From contig NZ_JAQLEM010000015.1 of NCBI RefSeq assembly GCF_028209885.1, positions 1-60,089 of the forward strand: DNA of 60,089 nucleotides, read 5' to 3'. Numbering within the stretch: the first letter of the stretch is position 1; the number at the start of each line of letters is the position of its first letter. A model generated the notes under the pieces. The model saw only the letters and a program-made list of their open reading frames with translations. It was not told where the DNA came from and did no database searches. The stretch comes from Collinsella aerofaciens. GTDB taxonomy: Bacteria > Actinomycetota > Coriobacteriia > Coriobacteriales > Coriobacteriaceae. The position numbers and the translations under genes were made by a program. Below, in pieces: positions 9,101 to 17,857 of this stretch.

Positions 9101-9395
9101 AAAAAAAACCGCCCTCGGGCATGTACATTGCCCAAGGACGGTTGAATTCCGCGGTACCACCTTGTTTGACCCGGCGGATGTCTGGCCCGCCGCGCCCACT
9201 CTGTGCCTCTTGTCGCGAGGCTCACGGCTTCCCTACTGGGACTTTGCTGCCACTGGCCGCGTGCCCGTTGAGGTCGCTGCTCGGGAGTGAACGCTTGGCC
9301 CTTGCCACCGCAGGAAGGCTTGCAGCCCATGACCTTCCCTCTCTTGCCGGCGACGCGGCGGGCAAAACCCTCTCCGTCAACGCATTGGGCTATAG
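9101..9395 (-). promoter_or_regulatory. T-box riboswitch, tRNA-Phe responsive, for pheST
   Basis: On the minus strand the T-box sequence AAGGTGGTACCGCGG lies at 9149-9163, followed by a terminator in which GCCCAAGGACGG (9130-9141) faces CCGCCCTCGGGC (9109-9120) and then eight U residues (9101-9108). Upstream are stem-rich segments fitting Stem I, including an AGAGAGGGAAGG/CCUUCC arm. A UUC triplet followed by A at 9289-9291 is a plausible Phe specifier. The T-box and terminator are direct; the specifier and the 5' limit near the TATCCT box are inferred. The rest of this 505-base gene-free stretch (9396-9520) probably holds the divergent promoters. Confidence 0.92.
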
Positions 9396-9520
9396 GATAA
9401 CACATTTCGCGAGCGCATCGCCGCGTTCCGTTTTGTTCGCGCTGGGTACAAGGCAGGTAGCTGTGCAAATTGGCCGCGCACCCGCCTGCGGCGCTCGGCC
9501 TGCGAGATTAAGGATACGGT

Positions 9521-11104
9521 ATGGGAAAGAAACTCGATAAGAAGGCCCAGGCCGCCGTGGCAAAGGCTGCCAAGGGCGTCAAGGCTGCTAAAGTCGATAA
9601 GGCCGTCAAAAAGTTCCGCAAACTCGAGGGCAAGCTGTGGACTCGCGAGTACCTGCTCAAGATTGCCGAGTTCGATGGAGCGACGATTGCTCCTGCCAAC
9701 GGTGCTGCCGCCCGTGCCGACGCCATGGGCACGCTTGCCGGCGAGCATCACAAGCTGCTGACCAGCGAGAAGTCCGTTGAGCTCGTACGCTCGTTAGCAC
9801 GCGAGACGGTTGCAGGCGGACACGTAGACGACCCGCAGCTGCTCGACGAGATCCGCGTGCTCGGCCGCGACCAGCGCGAGGCAAGCGTTATTCCTACCGA
9901 GGAGGCCGAGGCCTGGACCAGGCTCACCTGCGAGGCCGACGCCGTGTGGCACAAGGCCAAGACGGCCAACGACTGGGCGAGTTTTGAGCCCTATGTAGAT
10001 AGAATCATCGCCCAACTTAAGCATCAGGCCGAACTCATGGACCCCAAGCGCGACCCATACGACGTTTGGCTCGACCAGTACGAGCGCGGCCTTTCTGCCG
10101 AGAGCTTCGATGCGTTTTGCGATGAGGTCAAGGCGACGGTCGTGCCGCTCGTGCACGCCATCGGCGAGCGCGGCCAGCAGCCCGCTGCCGACTTTTTGCA
10201 CGCCCGCGTGCCCGAGGCCGCCCAGCGCGCCATGAGCTTCGACCTTATGAAGCTCGTCGGCCTGAACCTGAACGACACCACGCTTGCCTTTACCGAGCAC
10301 CCGTTTAGCGAGGGCTTTGCCGTGGGTGACGCGCGCATCGCGACACACATCTACGAGGACGATTGCATCTCCAACGTCTACAGCATCATCCACGAGGCGG
10401 GACACGCCATGTACGAGCTGGGCGTCAATCCCGCCTATGCGCGCACCTGTCTTGAGGGCGGCACCTCCATGGGCATCCACGAGAGCCAGAGCCGCTTTTT
10501 CGAGAACACCGTGGGTCGCAGCCGCGCCTTTATGGGACCGCTGCTCGAGGTGCTGCGCCGCCACGCACCCGAGGTCTACGGCGACGTCGACGAGGACACG
10601 CTCTACCACGCCGTGAACATCGCGCAGCCTTCGCTGATCCGCACCGAGGCCGACGAGCTCACCTATCCGCTGCACGTTATGGTGCGCTACGAGATCGAGC
10701 GCATGCTGTTTGCCGGCGAGGCCACGGCCAAGGACATCCCCGCACTTTGGAATCGCTTTATGAACGAGTACCTGGGCATTCCCGTTCCTGACGACACGCA
10801 CGGGTGCCTGCAGGATACACACTGGAGCGGTGGCTCGTTTGGTTACTTCCCCACCTATGCGCTGGGCAGCGCCTACGACGCCATGTTCGTGCCGGCCATG
10901 TGCCGCGACGGCATCGACCTTACCGGTGCCTGCGCGAGCGGCGATCTGGCGCCCGTCCGGGCCTGGCTGGGCGAGCACATTTGGCAGTGGGGCCGCGCCA
11001 AGGACGCGCCGGAGCTCATCAAGGGCGCGTGCGGCATAGCGTTCGATGCCCGCTACTACTGCAGCTACCTGCAGGACAAGTTCACCACGCTCTACGAGCT
11101 GTAA
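9521..11104 (+). CDS. M32 family metallocarboxypeptidase (Taq carboxypeptidase type)
   Basis: Zinc carboxypeptidase of 527 aa, close to the family norm of about 500 aa. The zinc site HEAGH is at residues 291-295 (IIHEAGHAMYELG), followed about 25 residues later by the M32 hallmark HESQSRFFEN, which supplies the third ligand region. Other conserved blocks include DEDTLYHAVNI, IRTEADELTYPLH and HWSGGSFGYFPTYALG near the C-terminus. The N-terminal 35 residues are Lys/Ala-rich and probably not part of the fold. No signal peptide is seen, so it is cytoplasmic peptide turnover. AAGGA precedes the ATG. It is monocistronic and followed by a strong terminator. Confidence 0.95.
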   Translation: MGKKLDKKAQAAVAKAAKGVKAAKVDKAVKKFRKLEGKLWTREYLLKIAEFDGATIAPANGAAARADAMGTLAGEHHKLLTSEKSVELVRSLARETVAGGHVDDPQLLDEIRVLGRDQREASVIPTEEAEAWTRLTCEADAVWHKAKTANDWASFEPYVDRIIAQLKHQAELMDPKRDPYDVWLDQYERGLSAESFDAFCDEVKATVVPLVHAIGERGQQPAADFLHARVPEAAQRAMSFDLMKLVGLNLNDTTLAFTEHPFSEGFAVGDARIATHIYEDDCISNVYSIIHEAGHAMYELGVNPAYARTCLEGGTSMGIHESQSRFFENTVGRSRAFMGPLLEVLRRHAPEVYGDVDEDTLYHAVNIAQPSLIRTEADELTYPLHVMVRYEIERMLFAGEATAKDIPALWNRFMNEYLGIPVPDDTHGCLQDTHWSGGSFGYFPTYALGSAYDAMFVPAMCRDGIDLTGACASGDLAPVRAWLGEHIWQWGRAKDAPELIKGACGIAFDARYYCSYLQDKFTTLYEL

Positions 11105-11126
11105 AGCTTAGGCGACACGCCAACGC

Positions 11127-11168
11127 AAAGGGGACGCCGCGGAACCAATCCGCAGCGTCCCCTTTTTT
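11127..11168 (+). terminator. rho-independent terminator after M32 peptidase
   Basis: Stem AAGGGGACGC...GCGTCCCCTT with a GCGG/CCGC extension, followed by TTTTTT at 11163-11168. Confidence 0.9.
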
Positions 11169-11219
11169 CACCCAATAACTAGGTACCCAATGACTAGTTC
11201 GTTGACGCTAATGTCTTGG

Positions 11220-11340
11220 CAACGTCAGCGAAAACGGCCCCAAGCGAGCAAGGTGACGTGAAATGAAAGGGCGCTGACCTTCTGGTCGCGCCCTTGAAAT
11301 TGAACGTCAGATTGCCGCTTGGGGCCGTTTGCAGCGTCGA
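11220..11340. repeat. TCGACG-box intergenic palindrome, copy 1
   Basis: Read on the minus strand it starts TCGACGCTGCAAACG, continues with GGCAATCTGAC (to 11306), and has a mirror arm at 11223-11258. In the centre is a hairpin AAGGGCGC...GCGCCCTT (11267-11295). The arms pair through AACGGCCCCAAGCG and CGCTTGGGGCCGTT. Other copies are at 38651-38683 (single arm) and 51731-51848, always just after the stop of a minus-strand gene. No coding potential. Confidence 0.75.
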
Positions 11341-11342
11341 GC

Positions 11343-11372
11343 AGCTACGCGGTTTGGTAAAACCGCGTAGCT
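11343..11372 (-). terminator. hairpin overlapping the glmM stop codon
   Basis: Perfect 13-bp stem AGCTACGCGGTTT / AAACCGCGTAGCT with a 4-base loop, whose first bases are the glmM TAG. It has no U-tract; the TCGACG-box element follows directly. It may be a 3'-end stabiliser or a rho-type end rather than an intrinsic terminator. Confidence 0.55.
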
Positions 11373-12702
11373 ATAAAGCCTCGAGCGCGTTGGCGATGCG
11401 CTTCATGGCGGCATCGGCGGATGCTTGGTCGGGCGCCTCGGCCAGCACGCGGATAACCGACTCGGTTCCGCTCTTGCGCACGAGCACGCGGCCCTCGCCT
11501 GCCAGCGCAGCCTCGGCCTCAGCGATGGCGTTCTGCACGCCCATGCTCTCGAGCGCGGCGTCCTTGTCCGCCACGTGCACGGCCACCTGCGCCTGCGGCA
11601 GCAGCTTGCACGGAGCCGTGAGCTGCGAGAGCGTCTCGCGCTCGGCACGAATCACTTCCATCACGCGCAGCGAGGTCATAATGCCGTCGCCCGTGCACTC
11701 GATATCGCCAAAGATCGTATGGCCCGTCTGCTCGCCGCCCAGGCTGTAGCCGCCCTCGCGCATCTTGGCATACACGTGACGGTCGCCCACGCCGCTGGTC
11801 ACGGCGCTCAGTCCGGCAAGCTCCAGCGACTTGACCAGACCAAAGTTGCTGGCGATCGTCGGTACCACGGTACCGCCCGAGAGACGCCCGTGCTTGTTCA
11901 GATACACGCCGCACACGTACAGGATCTGGTCGCCGTCTACCACGCGGCCGCGTTCATCCACGGCCAGGCAGCGGTCGGCATCGCCGTCATAGGCAAAACC
12001 CACGTCCAGGCCCTGCTCCACCACGTGACGCTGCAGGCGCTCCATATGCGTGGAGCCGCAGTCGACGTTGATGTTAAAGCCATCGGGCGCGGCATTGATC
12101 ACGCGCACGTCGGCACCGAGCGCGTCAAACACCGGCTTGGCCACCGAGGAAGCCGAGCCGTTGGCGCTGTCGATACCGATCTTGACGCCCTGCAGCGAAA
12201 AGTTCGCACTTGCAATGAGCGAAGCAATGTAGCGGTTGCGACCCTGCATGTAGTCCACCGTGGCGCCGATGTGGTTGCCCGTGGCCAGCGGCACCTCGCT
12301 CTTGCCATCGATGTAGTCCTCGATGAGCTCCAGCACGTCCTCGTCCATCTTAAAGCCGTCGCTGTTGACGAGCTTAATGCCGTTATCGCAAAACGGGTTG
12401 TGGCTCGCGCTGATCATGATGCCGCAATCGAAGCAGCCTTCCACAGTCTGATGCGCTACGCCTGGCGTGGGGATCACGTGCAGCATATAGGCGTCCGCAC
12501 CGCTCGCGACCAGGCCGCTCACCAGCGCTGCCTCGAACATATAACTCGAGCGACGTGTGTCCTTGCCCACGATGACGCGCGCCTTAGCACTGCGGTTGGC
12601 GCCGTAATACCAGCCCACAAAACGGCCAATCTTATAAGCGTGCTCTACCGTCAGCCCAACGTTGGCCTCGCCGCGAAAGCCGTCGGTGCCAAAGTACTTC
12701 AT
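11371..12702 (-). CDS. glmM: phosphoglucosamine mutase
   Basis: Converts glucosamine-6-phosphate to glucosamine-1-phosphate for UDP-GlcNAc and peptidoglycan synthesis. 443 aa, the usual GlmM length. It starts MKYFGTDGFRGEAN (sugar-loop FGTDGFRG). The phosphoserine loop reads ISASHNPFCDNGIK near residue 100, the metal loop YDGDADRCL near 235-245, the sugar-specificity loop GGEQTGH near 320, and the phosphate-binding end VRKSGTESVIRV. GGAGA precedes the ATG. A terminator lies between it and the DUF4012 gene upstream, so it has its own promoter or depends on readthrough. Confidence 0.96.
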   Translation of the reverse strand: MKYFGTDGFRGEANVGLTVEHAYKIGRFVGWYYGANRSAKARVIVGKDTRRSSYMFEAALVSGLVASGADAYMLHVIPTPGVAHQTVEGCFDCGIMISASHNPFCDNGIKLVNSDGFKMDEDVLELIEDYIDGKSEVPLATGNHIGATVDYMQGRNRYIASLIASANFSLQGVKIGIDSANGSASSVAKPVFDALGADVRVINAAPDGFNINVDCGSTHMERLQRHVVEQGLDVGFAYDGDADRCLAVDERGRVVDGDQILYVCGVYLNKHGRLSGGTVVPTIASNFGLVKSLELAGLSAVTSGVGDRHVYAKMREGGYSLGGEQTGHTIFGDIECTGDGIMTSLRVMEVIRAERETLSQLTAPCKLLPQAQVAVHVADKDAALESMGVQNAIAEAEAALAGEGRVLVRKSGTESVIRVLAEAPDQASADAAMKRIANALEAL

Positions 12703-12713
12703 GCGCTCTCCTT

Positions 12714-12748
12714 ACAAAATAGGGGCGAACAGATTGCCTGTCCGCCCC
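12714..12748 (-). terminator. terminator after the DUF4012 gene
   Basis: On the minus strand GGGGCGGACAG pairs with CTGTTCGCCCC (one G-T pair) and is followed by TATTTTG. It sits 12 bases before the glmM start. Confidence 0.75.
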
Positions 12749-12785
12749 AAAATGGTACTCGATTATCTGCGCTACCAGAAAAACC

Positions 12786-15098
12786 CTACGCCGACGCGCT
12801 GTCGCGAGCCGCCTGGCATGTAGGAGTCTGACGCAGCGTAAGCGGCTTGTCCCCCGCCTCGGCCGACGTGGTCAGCGTATACGTGATCGTCGTCGTCTCG
12901 CCAGCATGCAGGTCAACGGTGCCCGAATAGAAGGGGATTCCATGCCACATAGCGGCGCCAAGACCAAACTGGGTGCCCTCGACGGTCAGATCAGTAATGT
13001 TGCCGCCCGTCGGGGCAAACAACGAGACATTCAGACGCTCGTCGTCACGCGCGGCATCGGGTGCGCTCGCCGCAACGTAGTCGGGCAGCTTGCCAGCCTC
13101 CTCCTGCGTCATGATGTTCGTCAGGGTAACGGTGATGCGATAGGAGCACGTGCCGTCGCCGTTCTTCACGCCCTGACCAATCTGAGTGTCGGCGTTCAGA
13201 TACCAGTCGAGCTTGGAGAAGCTCAGGTTGTTAAAGTAAACGCCGGCAACGGGATCGGCACTCGGATCATCCGGATCGGGCAGCGAAGCGTCAATGCCCG
13301 TCTCTTTGATGGCATTCTGCTCATCATCGTTTCTCATCCACGCGATCAGGCGGCCCTCTTCGGCACCGCGCTCAACGGCGCTGACAAGCTTCGTAACATC
13401 GACATCGCCGATACCGCCAAGGATCTTGTCGAAGGCAGCGCTGGCGACGGATGCAAAGATGCCGTCCGACTCCTCGACCGGATAGTTCCAGTACACATCG
13501 TGCATGAGGACCTTTGCGGCGTTGGTGCCGTCGACAACCGTTCCGTCGGGCAGTGACACGTTACCGACCAGGCCCAGCAGATACTGCAGGAACACCGGGT
13601 CGATACCGATGACGCCATCAACGTCCTGTCCATACTGGGACTTCCACAGCGCGGCGACACGCTGCGAGTTGCGGGGCCAATCAGGCGAATAGGTATTGCC
13701 CGAGTTGTACAGGTTGCTGTGGTTGCCGAACAGCGCCTCATCCTCTTCGTCGACGCTCTCGACCGCCTCATCCTCGCTGAGTCCAATGCAGGGAACAAAC
13801 TCGCCAATCGACATCTGACCGTCGGTGACCGAAATCAGGCCCTGCGAACCGCCAAAGCCGCCGCAGGCACGAATCTCGACGTTGTTCATGGCGTACATAA
13901 GGTAGTTGCGCGTCTGGCCGTTGGCGCCGAGCATCTGGGGAAGGACGGGGGCGACCTTCTCCGCCGCGTCAACCGCGCCGTTGAGGGTGGCAAAGCCGTC
14001 CTTGGCCTTATCGACCAGCTCGGTCACCTGGGAAATATGAGTATCGCCAATGCCCTGGACCTTCTCGTTGGCGCTCTTGAACACCTTCGAGCTATTGGAA
14101 AGCGAATCGGCGACCGCCTGTAGCGCGGACACGTTAATCATGCCGTCCTGGAACAGCTTGCCGGGCGTAGCCTGCGAGAGGTTGTCGGCCATGGGAACCA
14201 GCGCATTGCTCGAGACATCGGACAGGGCGTCAATCATGGTGCGGGCCGCATTGATATCGCTGCCATACACCGGGATAAACGAAGCCGCCGCCCACAGCGG
14301 GCTCGAGGTCTTCGCCTTCATGCTGTTACAGAGCTCATCGATCTTCTTCGCGTCGTCAGGCAGCGTCGAAAAATCGCCCGACGTGACCTTGTCCTTAAGG
14401 CCACCGACGATCTCGACAGCCTCCTTCGCTTCGCTCTTTACGGTCTTTGCCGAGTTAAGCAGCATAAAGCCGCTTGCGCCAAGCGCAACGAGAAGCACCG
14501 CGACTACAGCGGCAATAATGGCGCCGGTGTGACGCTTTTTGTGCTCGCCCTTGCGATGGCGATGACGGACCAGACCGTCAGAGGTCGAACTCGACGAAGC
14601 GTCGCTACCGTAGTTCAAGCCAAAATCGTAATAATCTTCCTTGGAACCCGAGCCCGCAAACTCGGCACCGCTATCATCCAGGCGGGCGAACGTGCCAGTC
14701 TCGGAGGCGCCGGTGTAGATCGTGCCAAGGTTACCCGTAAGCCCCGCGCCACCGGCAGAGGGAGTATTGTTGTCGGCCTTGCCGGCATTAACGTTGCCGG
14801 CGGCATTCGCGGCGTTGGCAGCACCTGCGTTGTTCGCAGGTACCGAAGGAGCCCCGCTCGGCTGCGACGCGGAGGTTGCACCGCCCGCAAAGACATTCCC
14901 TCTTGCACGGCCGGTCTTTTTTGCCTTTTGAGACTGCTCGTACAGAGCGGTAAACATCGCCGTCTCGCCCGGGGACACGCGCTTACCGGAGCCGCCCTGT
15001 CCAGCGTCGCCCGGCGTGCCGGCCTTACCAGCCCCGTTCGGACGCGGCGGAACTGCAGGACGGCCGCTATCGCTGCCCTTAAAGTGATTACCAGCCAT
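12786..15098 (-). CDS. DUF4012 domain-containing membrane-anchored protein
   Basis: 770 aa from the ATG at 15098, which has GAGGA eight bases upstream; an in-frame ATG at 15125 lacks one. The N-terminal 180 residues are low-complexity (Gly, Ala, Asn, Pro, Ser) and probably disordered and cytoplasmic. A basic stretch (RHRHRKGEHKKRH) precedes one membrane helix at about 190-212. The rest is extracytoplasmic and matches the DUF4012 pattern of actinobacterial surface proteins: a helical region, then YLMYAMNNVEIRACGGFGG (near 400) and QYGQDVDGVIGIDPVFLQYLL (near 500). The function of DUF4012 is not established; neighbours elsewhere suggest a link to envelope polysaccharide. Confidence 0.88.
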   Translation of the reverse strand: MAGNHFKGSDSGRPAVPPRPNGAGKAGTPGDAGQGGSGKRVSPGETAMFTALYEQSQKAKKTGRARGNVFAGGATSASQPSGAPSVPANNAGAANAANAAGNVNAGKADNNTPSAGGAGLTGNLGTIYTGASETGTFARLDDSGAEFAGSGSKEDYYDFGLNYGSDASSSSTSDGLVRHRHRKGEHKKRHTGAIIAAVVAVLLVALGASGFMLLNSAKTVKSEAKEAVEIVGGLKDKVTSGDFSTLPDDAKKIDELCNSMKAKTSSPLWAAASFIPVYGSDINAARTMIDALSDVSSNALVPMADNLSQATPGKLFQDGMINVSALQAVADSLSNSSKVFKSANEKVQGIGDTHISQVTELVDKAKDGFATLNGAVDAAEKVAPVLPQMLGANGQTRNYLMYAMNNVEIRACGGFGGSQGLISVTDGQMSIGEFVPCIGLSEDEAVESVDEEDEALFGNHSNLYNSGNTYSPDWPRNSQRVAALWKSQYGQDVDGVIGIDPVFLQYLLGLVGNVSLPDGTVVDGTNAAKVLMHDVYWNYPVEESDGIFASVASAAFDKILGGIGDVDVTKLVSAVERGAEEGRLIAWMRNDDEQNAIKETGIDASLPDPDDPSADPVAGVYFNNLSFSKLDWYLNADTQIGQGVKNGDGTCSYRITVTLTNIMTQEEAGKLPDYVAASAPDAARDDERLNVSLFAPTGGNITDLTVEGTQFGLGAAMWHGIPFYSGTVDLHAGETTTITYTLTTSAEAGDKPLTLRQTPTCQAARDSASA

Positions 15099-15247
15099 AA
15101 AGAAATCCTCGCAATTGAGTCGCAATGAAAAAGTCCATAACGTTACTAGTTTATGGCATTTTGAGCATCGACAGCTAAACTCCAGACACGGACATCAATT
15201 GGCGAAAATGCGGCACAACACCTTTTCTGTCTTGGCGGCGGCGTCAA

Positions 15248-16270
15248 CTACACCGTGAGGAACATCATCACGATGATCATGGCAAAGCCGATAAGGTCGG
15301 TCGGCAAAAACACCGTGCCCAGCATAACGGCGCTGGTGATGGTCGCCGAAACCGGCTCCACAGTTCCGATGAGGCTCGCACGCACCGAGCCGATGTCCTT
15401 AACGCCCTGCATATAGAGCATGTAAGCAAAAAACGAGCCGATAACCACGAACACCGCGAGCGCCTCGATACCGGCGGCATCGAGCGCCGGCATATGCGCC
15501 CAGGGCTGCACGAAGACACATGAGACCACGCCCGCCGTGAGCATTGCCGAGCCCGTGACGATGGGGCTACCGTATTCGGGCAGGATCTTGGCGGGAATCA
15601 CCGCCATACACGCGGCGCTGACCGCACACATAAGACCTGCTGCCAGGCCAAGCGTCGAGATATTCAGGCTGGTGGGGTCGCCGCCGGTGGCGATTAAAAA
15701 GGTTCCACCCAGAGCCAGGCCAATGCCGACGACTTCGCGAGTACGCGGCATGCGGCGATCGGTCACGCAGGCGTAGCCCATGATGATAACGAGCTGCAGG
15801 CACTGGAGCACCGTCGCGGTTCCGGCGTTCGTCAGGCGCACGGCCGAAAGATAGCAAAACTGGTTGAACAGCAGGCCAAAGGCGGTAAAGAGCAGCAGCT
15901 GCTTGCGATCGGCGGGTGTGGTCCAGAGCTTAATCAGGCGCTCGCGGTCGCGCGTAACAACCACGGCCATAAAGAGTAGACCGGCGAGAATCTGACGCAC
16001 GCTCATAAGCCACAAGGTGTCGACGTGGTAGATATCGAACAGAAAGCTCGCGCTGGTGCCCGAGAAGCCCCAAAACGAACCGCCCACCAGCGTAGCCAAG
16101 ACGCCCGTGATCATCTTGCGCGACGACGCATCGTTAAGGCGCTCGCGCCAGGCGCGACGGGTGTTGCGGCTGAGCTCGTCGGTGCCCTCGGGCACATCAA
16201 TGTTCGATATATCGGTCATCGGCACCGAAGCCCCTGTGCCTTCGACCTGCTCGACACACTCTTTGCTCAT
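15248..16270 (-). CDS. EamA/DMT family transporter
   Basis: 340 aa with about ten hydrophobic helices in two EamA repeats. A charged N-terminal tail of about 55 residues precedes the first helix (KMITGVLATLVGGSFWGFSG). The drug/metabolite exporter family exports small metabolites or amino acids; the substrate is not deducible. GGGGGAGTG precedes the ATG very closely. It is distinct in sequence from the second DMT gene at 45.8 kb. It appears monocistronic. Confidence 0.88.
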   Translation of the reverse strand: MSKECVEQVEGTGASVPMTDISNIDVPEGTDELSRNTRRAWRERLNDASSRKMITGVLATLVGGSFWGFSGTSASFLFDIYHVDTLWLMSVRQILAGLLFMAVVVTRDRERLIKLWTTPADRKQLLLFTAFGLLFNQFCYLSAVRLTNAGTATVLQCLQLVIIMGYACVTDRRMPRTREVVGIGLALGGTFLIATGGDPTSLNISTLGLAAGLMCAVSAACMAVIPAKILPEYGSPIVTGSAMLTAGVVSCVFVQPWAHMPALDAAGIEALAVFVVIGSFFAYMLYMQGVKDIGSVRASLIGTVEPVSATITSAVMLGTVFLPTDLIGFAMIIVMMFLTV

Positions 16271-16501
16271 TCCACTCCCCCGAAACAGCCTAGAAACAAT
16301 TCGGCTTACCTTACCACGGCGAAGTCACCAGCTGGAGGCTTGTCCGCTTATCGGTAGGACAATTCCGCAGGCGTCTTTCCATAGCTCGATACCGCAATGG
16401 CCTTGCATTATGCGACAGCCAAATCGCGGCAGCAGGCTCTTTTGAAATGGATATGACAAAGCCCCCGAATTCCACAATGTAAGCGATTTTTAAAAATGTT
16501 C

Positions 16502-16530
16502 TTGCCACCGAGTTCAGGCTCCGTTATATT
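16502..16530 (+). promoter_or_regulatory. tRNA-Val promoter
   Basis: TTGCCA (16502-16507), 17-base spacer, TATATT (16525-16530), ending 29 bases before the tRNA. Confidence 0.75.
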
Positions 16531-16559
16531 ATCCCTTGCGCACTTGCGCACCCTTGATC

Positions 16560-16634
16560 GGGCGTTTAGCTCAGGGGGAGAGCGCTTCCCTGACACGGAA
16601 GAGGTCAGAAGTTCAAATCTTCTAACGCCCACCA
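16560..16634 (+). tRNA. tRNA-Val (anticodon GAC)
   Basis: The acceptor stem GGGCGTT (16560-16566) pairs with AACGCCC (16624-16630); CCA is encoded at 16632-16634. The anticodon arm is CTTCC/GGAAG with loop CTGACAC, giving anticodon GAC at 16592-16594, which reads GUC/GUU valine codons. The T arm contains GTTCAAATC. It has its own promoter and terminator. Confidence 0.95.
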
Positions 16635-16642
16635 AATGTTCG

Positions 16643-16680
16643 CAGCTCAGAGGCTATGTCCTCTGGGCTGTTTTGTTTTA
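16643..16680 (+). terminator. terminator after tRNA-Val
   Basis: Stem CAGCTCAGAGG / CCTCTGGGCTG followed by TTTTGTTTTAT. The rest of the gene-free stretch to 16951 shows nothing recognisable. Confidence 0.85.
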
Positions 16681-16951
16681 TGTCGCCAAATCCGCTGGCA
16701 GCTCCAACCGTCATCGCAACGTAACATCAATTCACCTGACGAATGGCTGCCAAACAAATTCAATACCCCAACAGCAACAATAGCCAGGCAGAAAACTGCG
16801 CCGCAAGCTGCTCCAACCGCTCAATAGCCACCGAGGCCGAGACCAACGCGTCTCGAACCCATCCGAGCCGCAGCTTCTCGGCAAAACGCCACAACGTCCA
16901 CACCCTGCGGTATCCTTGAGCCACTTACACCTGCAGCACCAAGGAGCCACC

Positions 16952-17638
16952 ATGCGCACCGAGCTCGATGTTCCCTTTTCGCACAAAGAAGAAGCCAAGG
17001 CGTTGGGCGCCAAATGGGACCGGACCAAGAAGATCTGGTATGTACCCAGCGGCGTCAACCCCGAGCCCTTTGCCGAGTGGCTGCCCGGTGTTGACCGATC
17101 CGACCCCTCAGCGCCGTATATATATCTTGTACTGGGCAAGCGCGAGTGCTGGAAGTGTCACAAAGAGACCTCGGTCGCGGCCTTCGGCATTCCCTATCGA
17201 GCCGATAACGACGAGAGCATCGCCATCGCGCACGCGCCCAACGAAGCCGGGCACATTGCCATCGACACGGCCAACGCCAACGCACTCGCCATCGTGCCCG
17301 CTCTTGGCTGCGTGCCGGGCGAGATCCGCGACTACCTTCATAAGCGCTGCGGCTACAAGCCCGTAGGCGCGCGAGCCTCCAAAGCCCCGTCGCTCGGCAA
17401 CACGTGCACCAGTTGTGACGCGTTGCAAGGCAGCCGCTATCTGTTCGAAGAGCCCTCGTCCCCGTTTGCCCTCACTGCCATCAACAAGCTGCCGGCACTG
17501 GAGTTTGTGCGCGTCGAAGTTGCCGGCGTCTTTGGCGTCCCGGCCACGCGCACCGACTTTGACCAGGCGCTCTTTACCTGGGCACGCGACCATCACGCCG
17601 AGTTCCACAAGAGCCTGTTCGAGGGAATTTACCTGTAG
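16952..17638 (+). CDS. DUF5710 domain-containing protein
   Basis: 228 aa from the ATG at 16952, preceded by AAGGAG. The N-terminal 45 residues (ELDVPFSHKEEAKALGAKWDRTKKIWYVP) are the DUF5710 domain, a small fold often attached to DNA-metabolism or conjugative proteins. The remainder carries two Cys pairs, CWKCHKET near 65 and CTSCDALQG near 150, suggesting a zinc ribbon. No catalytic residues are recognised. It has no operon partner, and lies between the tRNA and the AT-richer PTS region. The role is unknown. Confidence 0.7.
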   Translation: MRTELDVPFSHKEEAKALGAKWDRTKKIWYVPSGVNPEPFAEWLPGVDRSDPSAPYIYLVLGKRECWKCHKETSVAAFGIPYRADNDESIAIAHAPNEAGHIAIDTANANALAIVPALGCVPGEIRDYLHKRCGYKPVGARASKAPSLGNTCTSCDALQGSRYLFEEPSSPFALTAINKLPALEFVRVEVAGVFGVPATRTDFDQALFTWARDHHAEFHKSLFEGIYL

Positions 17639-17749
17639 GGCAAAGCTCGAAAATCGAGTATACCCAGGTAGCAAGGTATATCTAACGGGAAACCGAGAGG
17701 CCGACACTTAGCTGACCAACAATCGATAATCGATACTCCGACTGAATAA

Positions 17750-17796
17750 ATACAGAAACAACCCCCCCCCGCATCGGAGTCAGTGCAGGGGGGGGC
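17750..17796 (-). terminator. homopolymer-stem terminator after PTS operon 1
   Basis: On the minus strand a C8 run (17788-17795) faces a G9 run (17762-17770) across an 18-base loop, followed by TTGTTTCTGTATTT. It is unusual in being built from homopolymers. Confidence 0.6.
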
Positions 17797-17857
17797 AGTG
17801 CCTGAACCAAAACTCAGCCGGATGGCAATCAGCTCACGCTAAGCAAGGATATCAACT

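Noticed and set aside
9016..9468. N-terminal extension of PheS
   Set aside because: The open frame runs through the T-box leader; the ATG at 9015 has a ribosome-binding site and gives the normal protein length.
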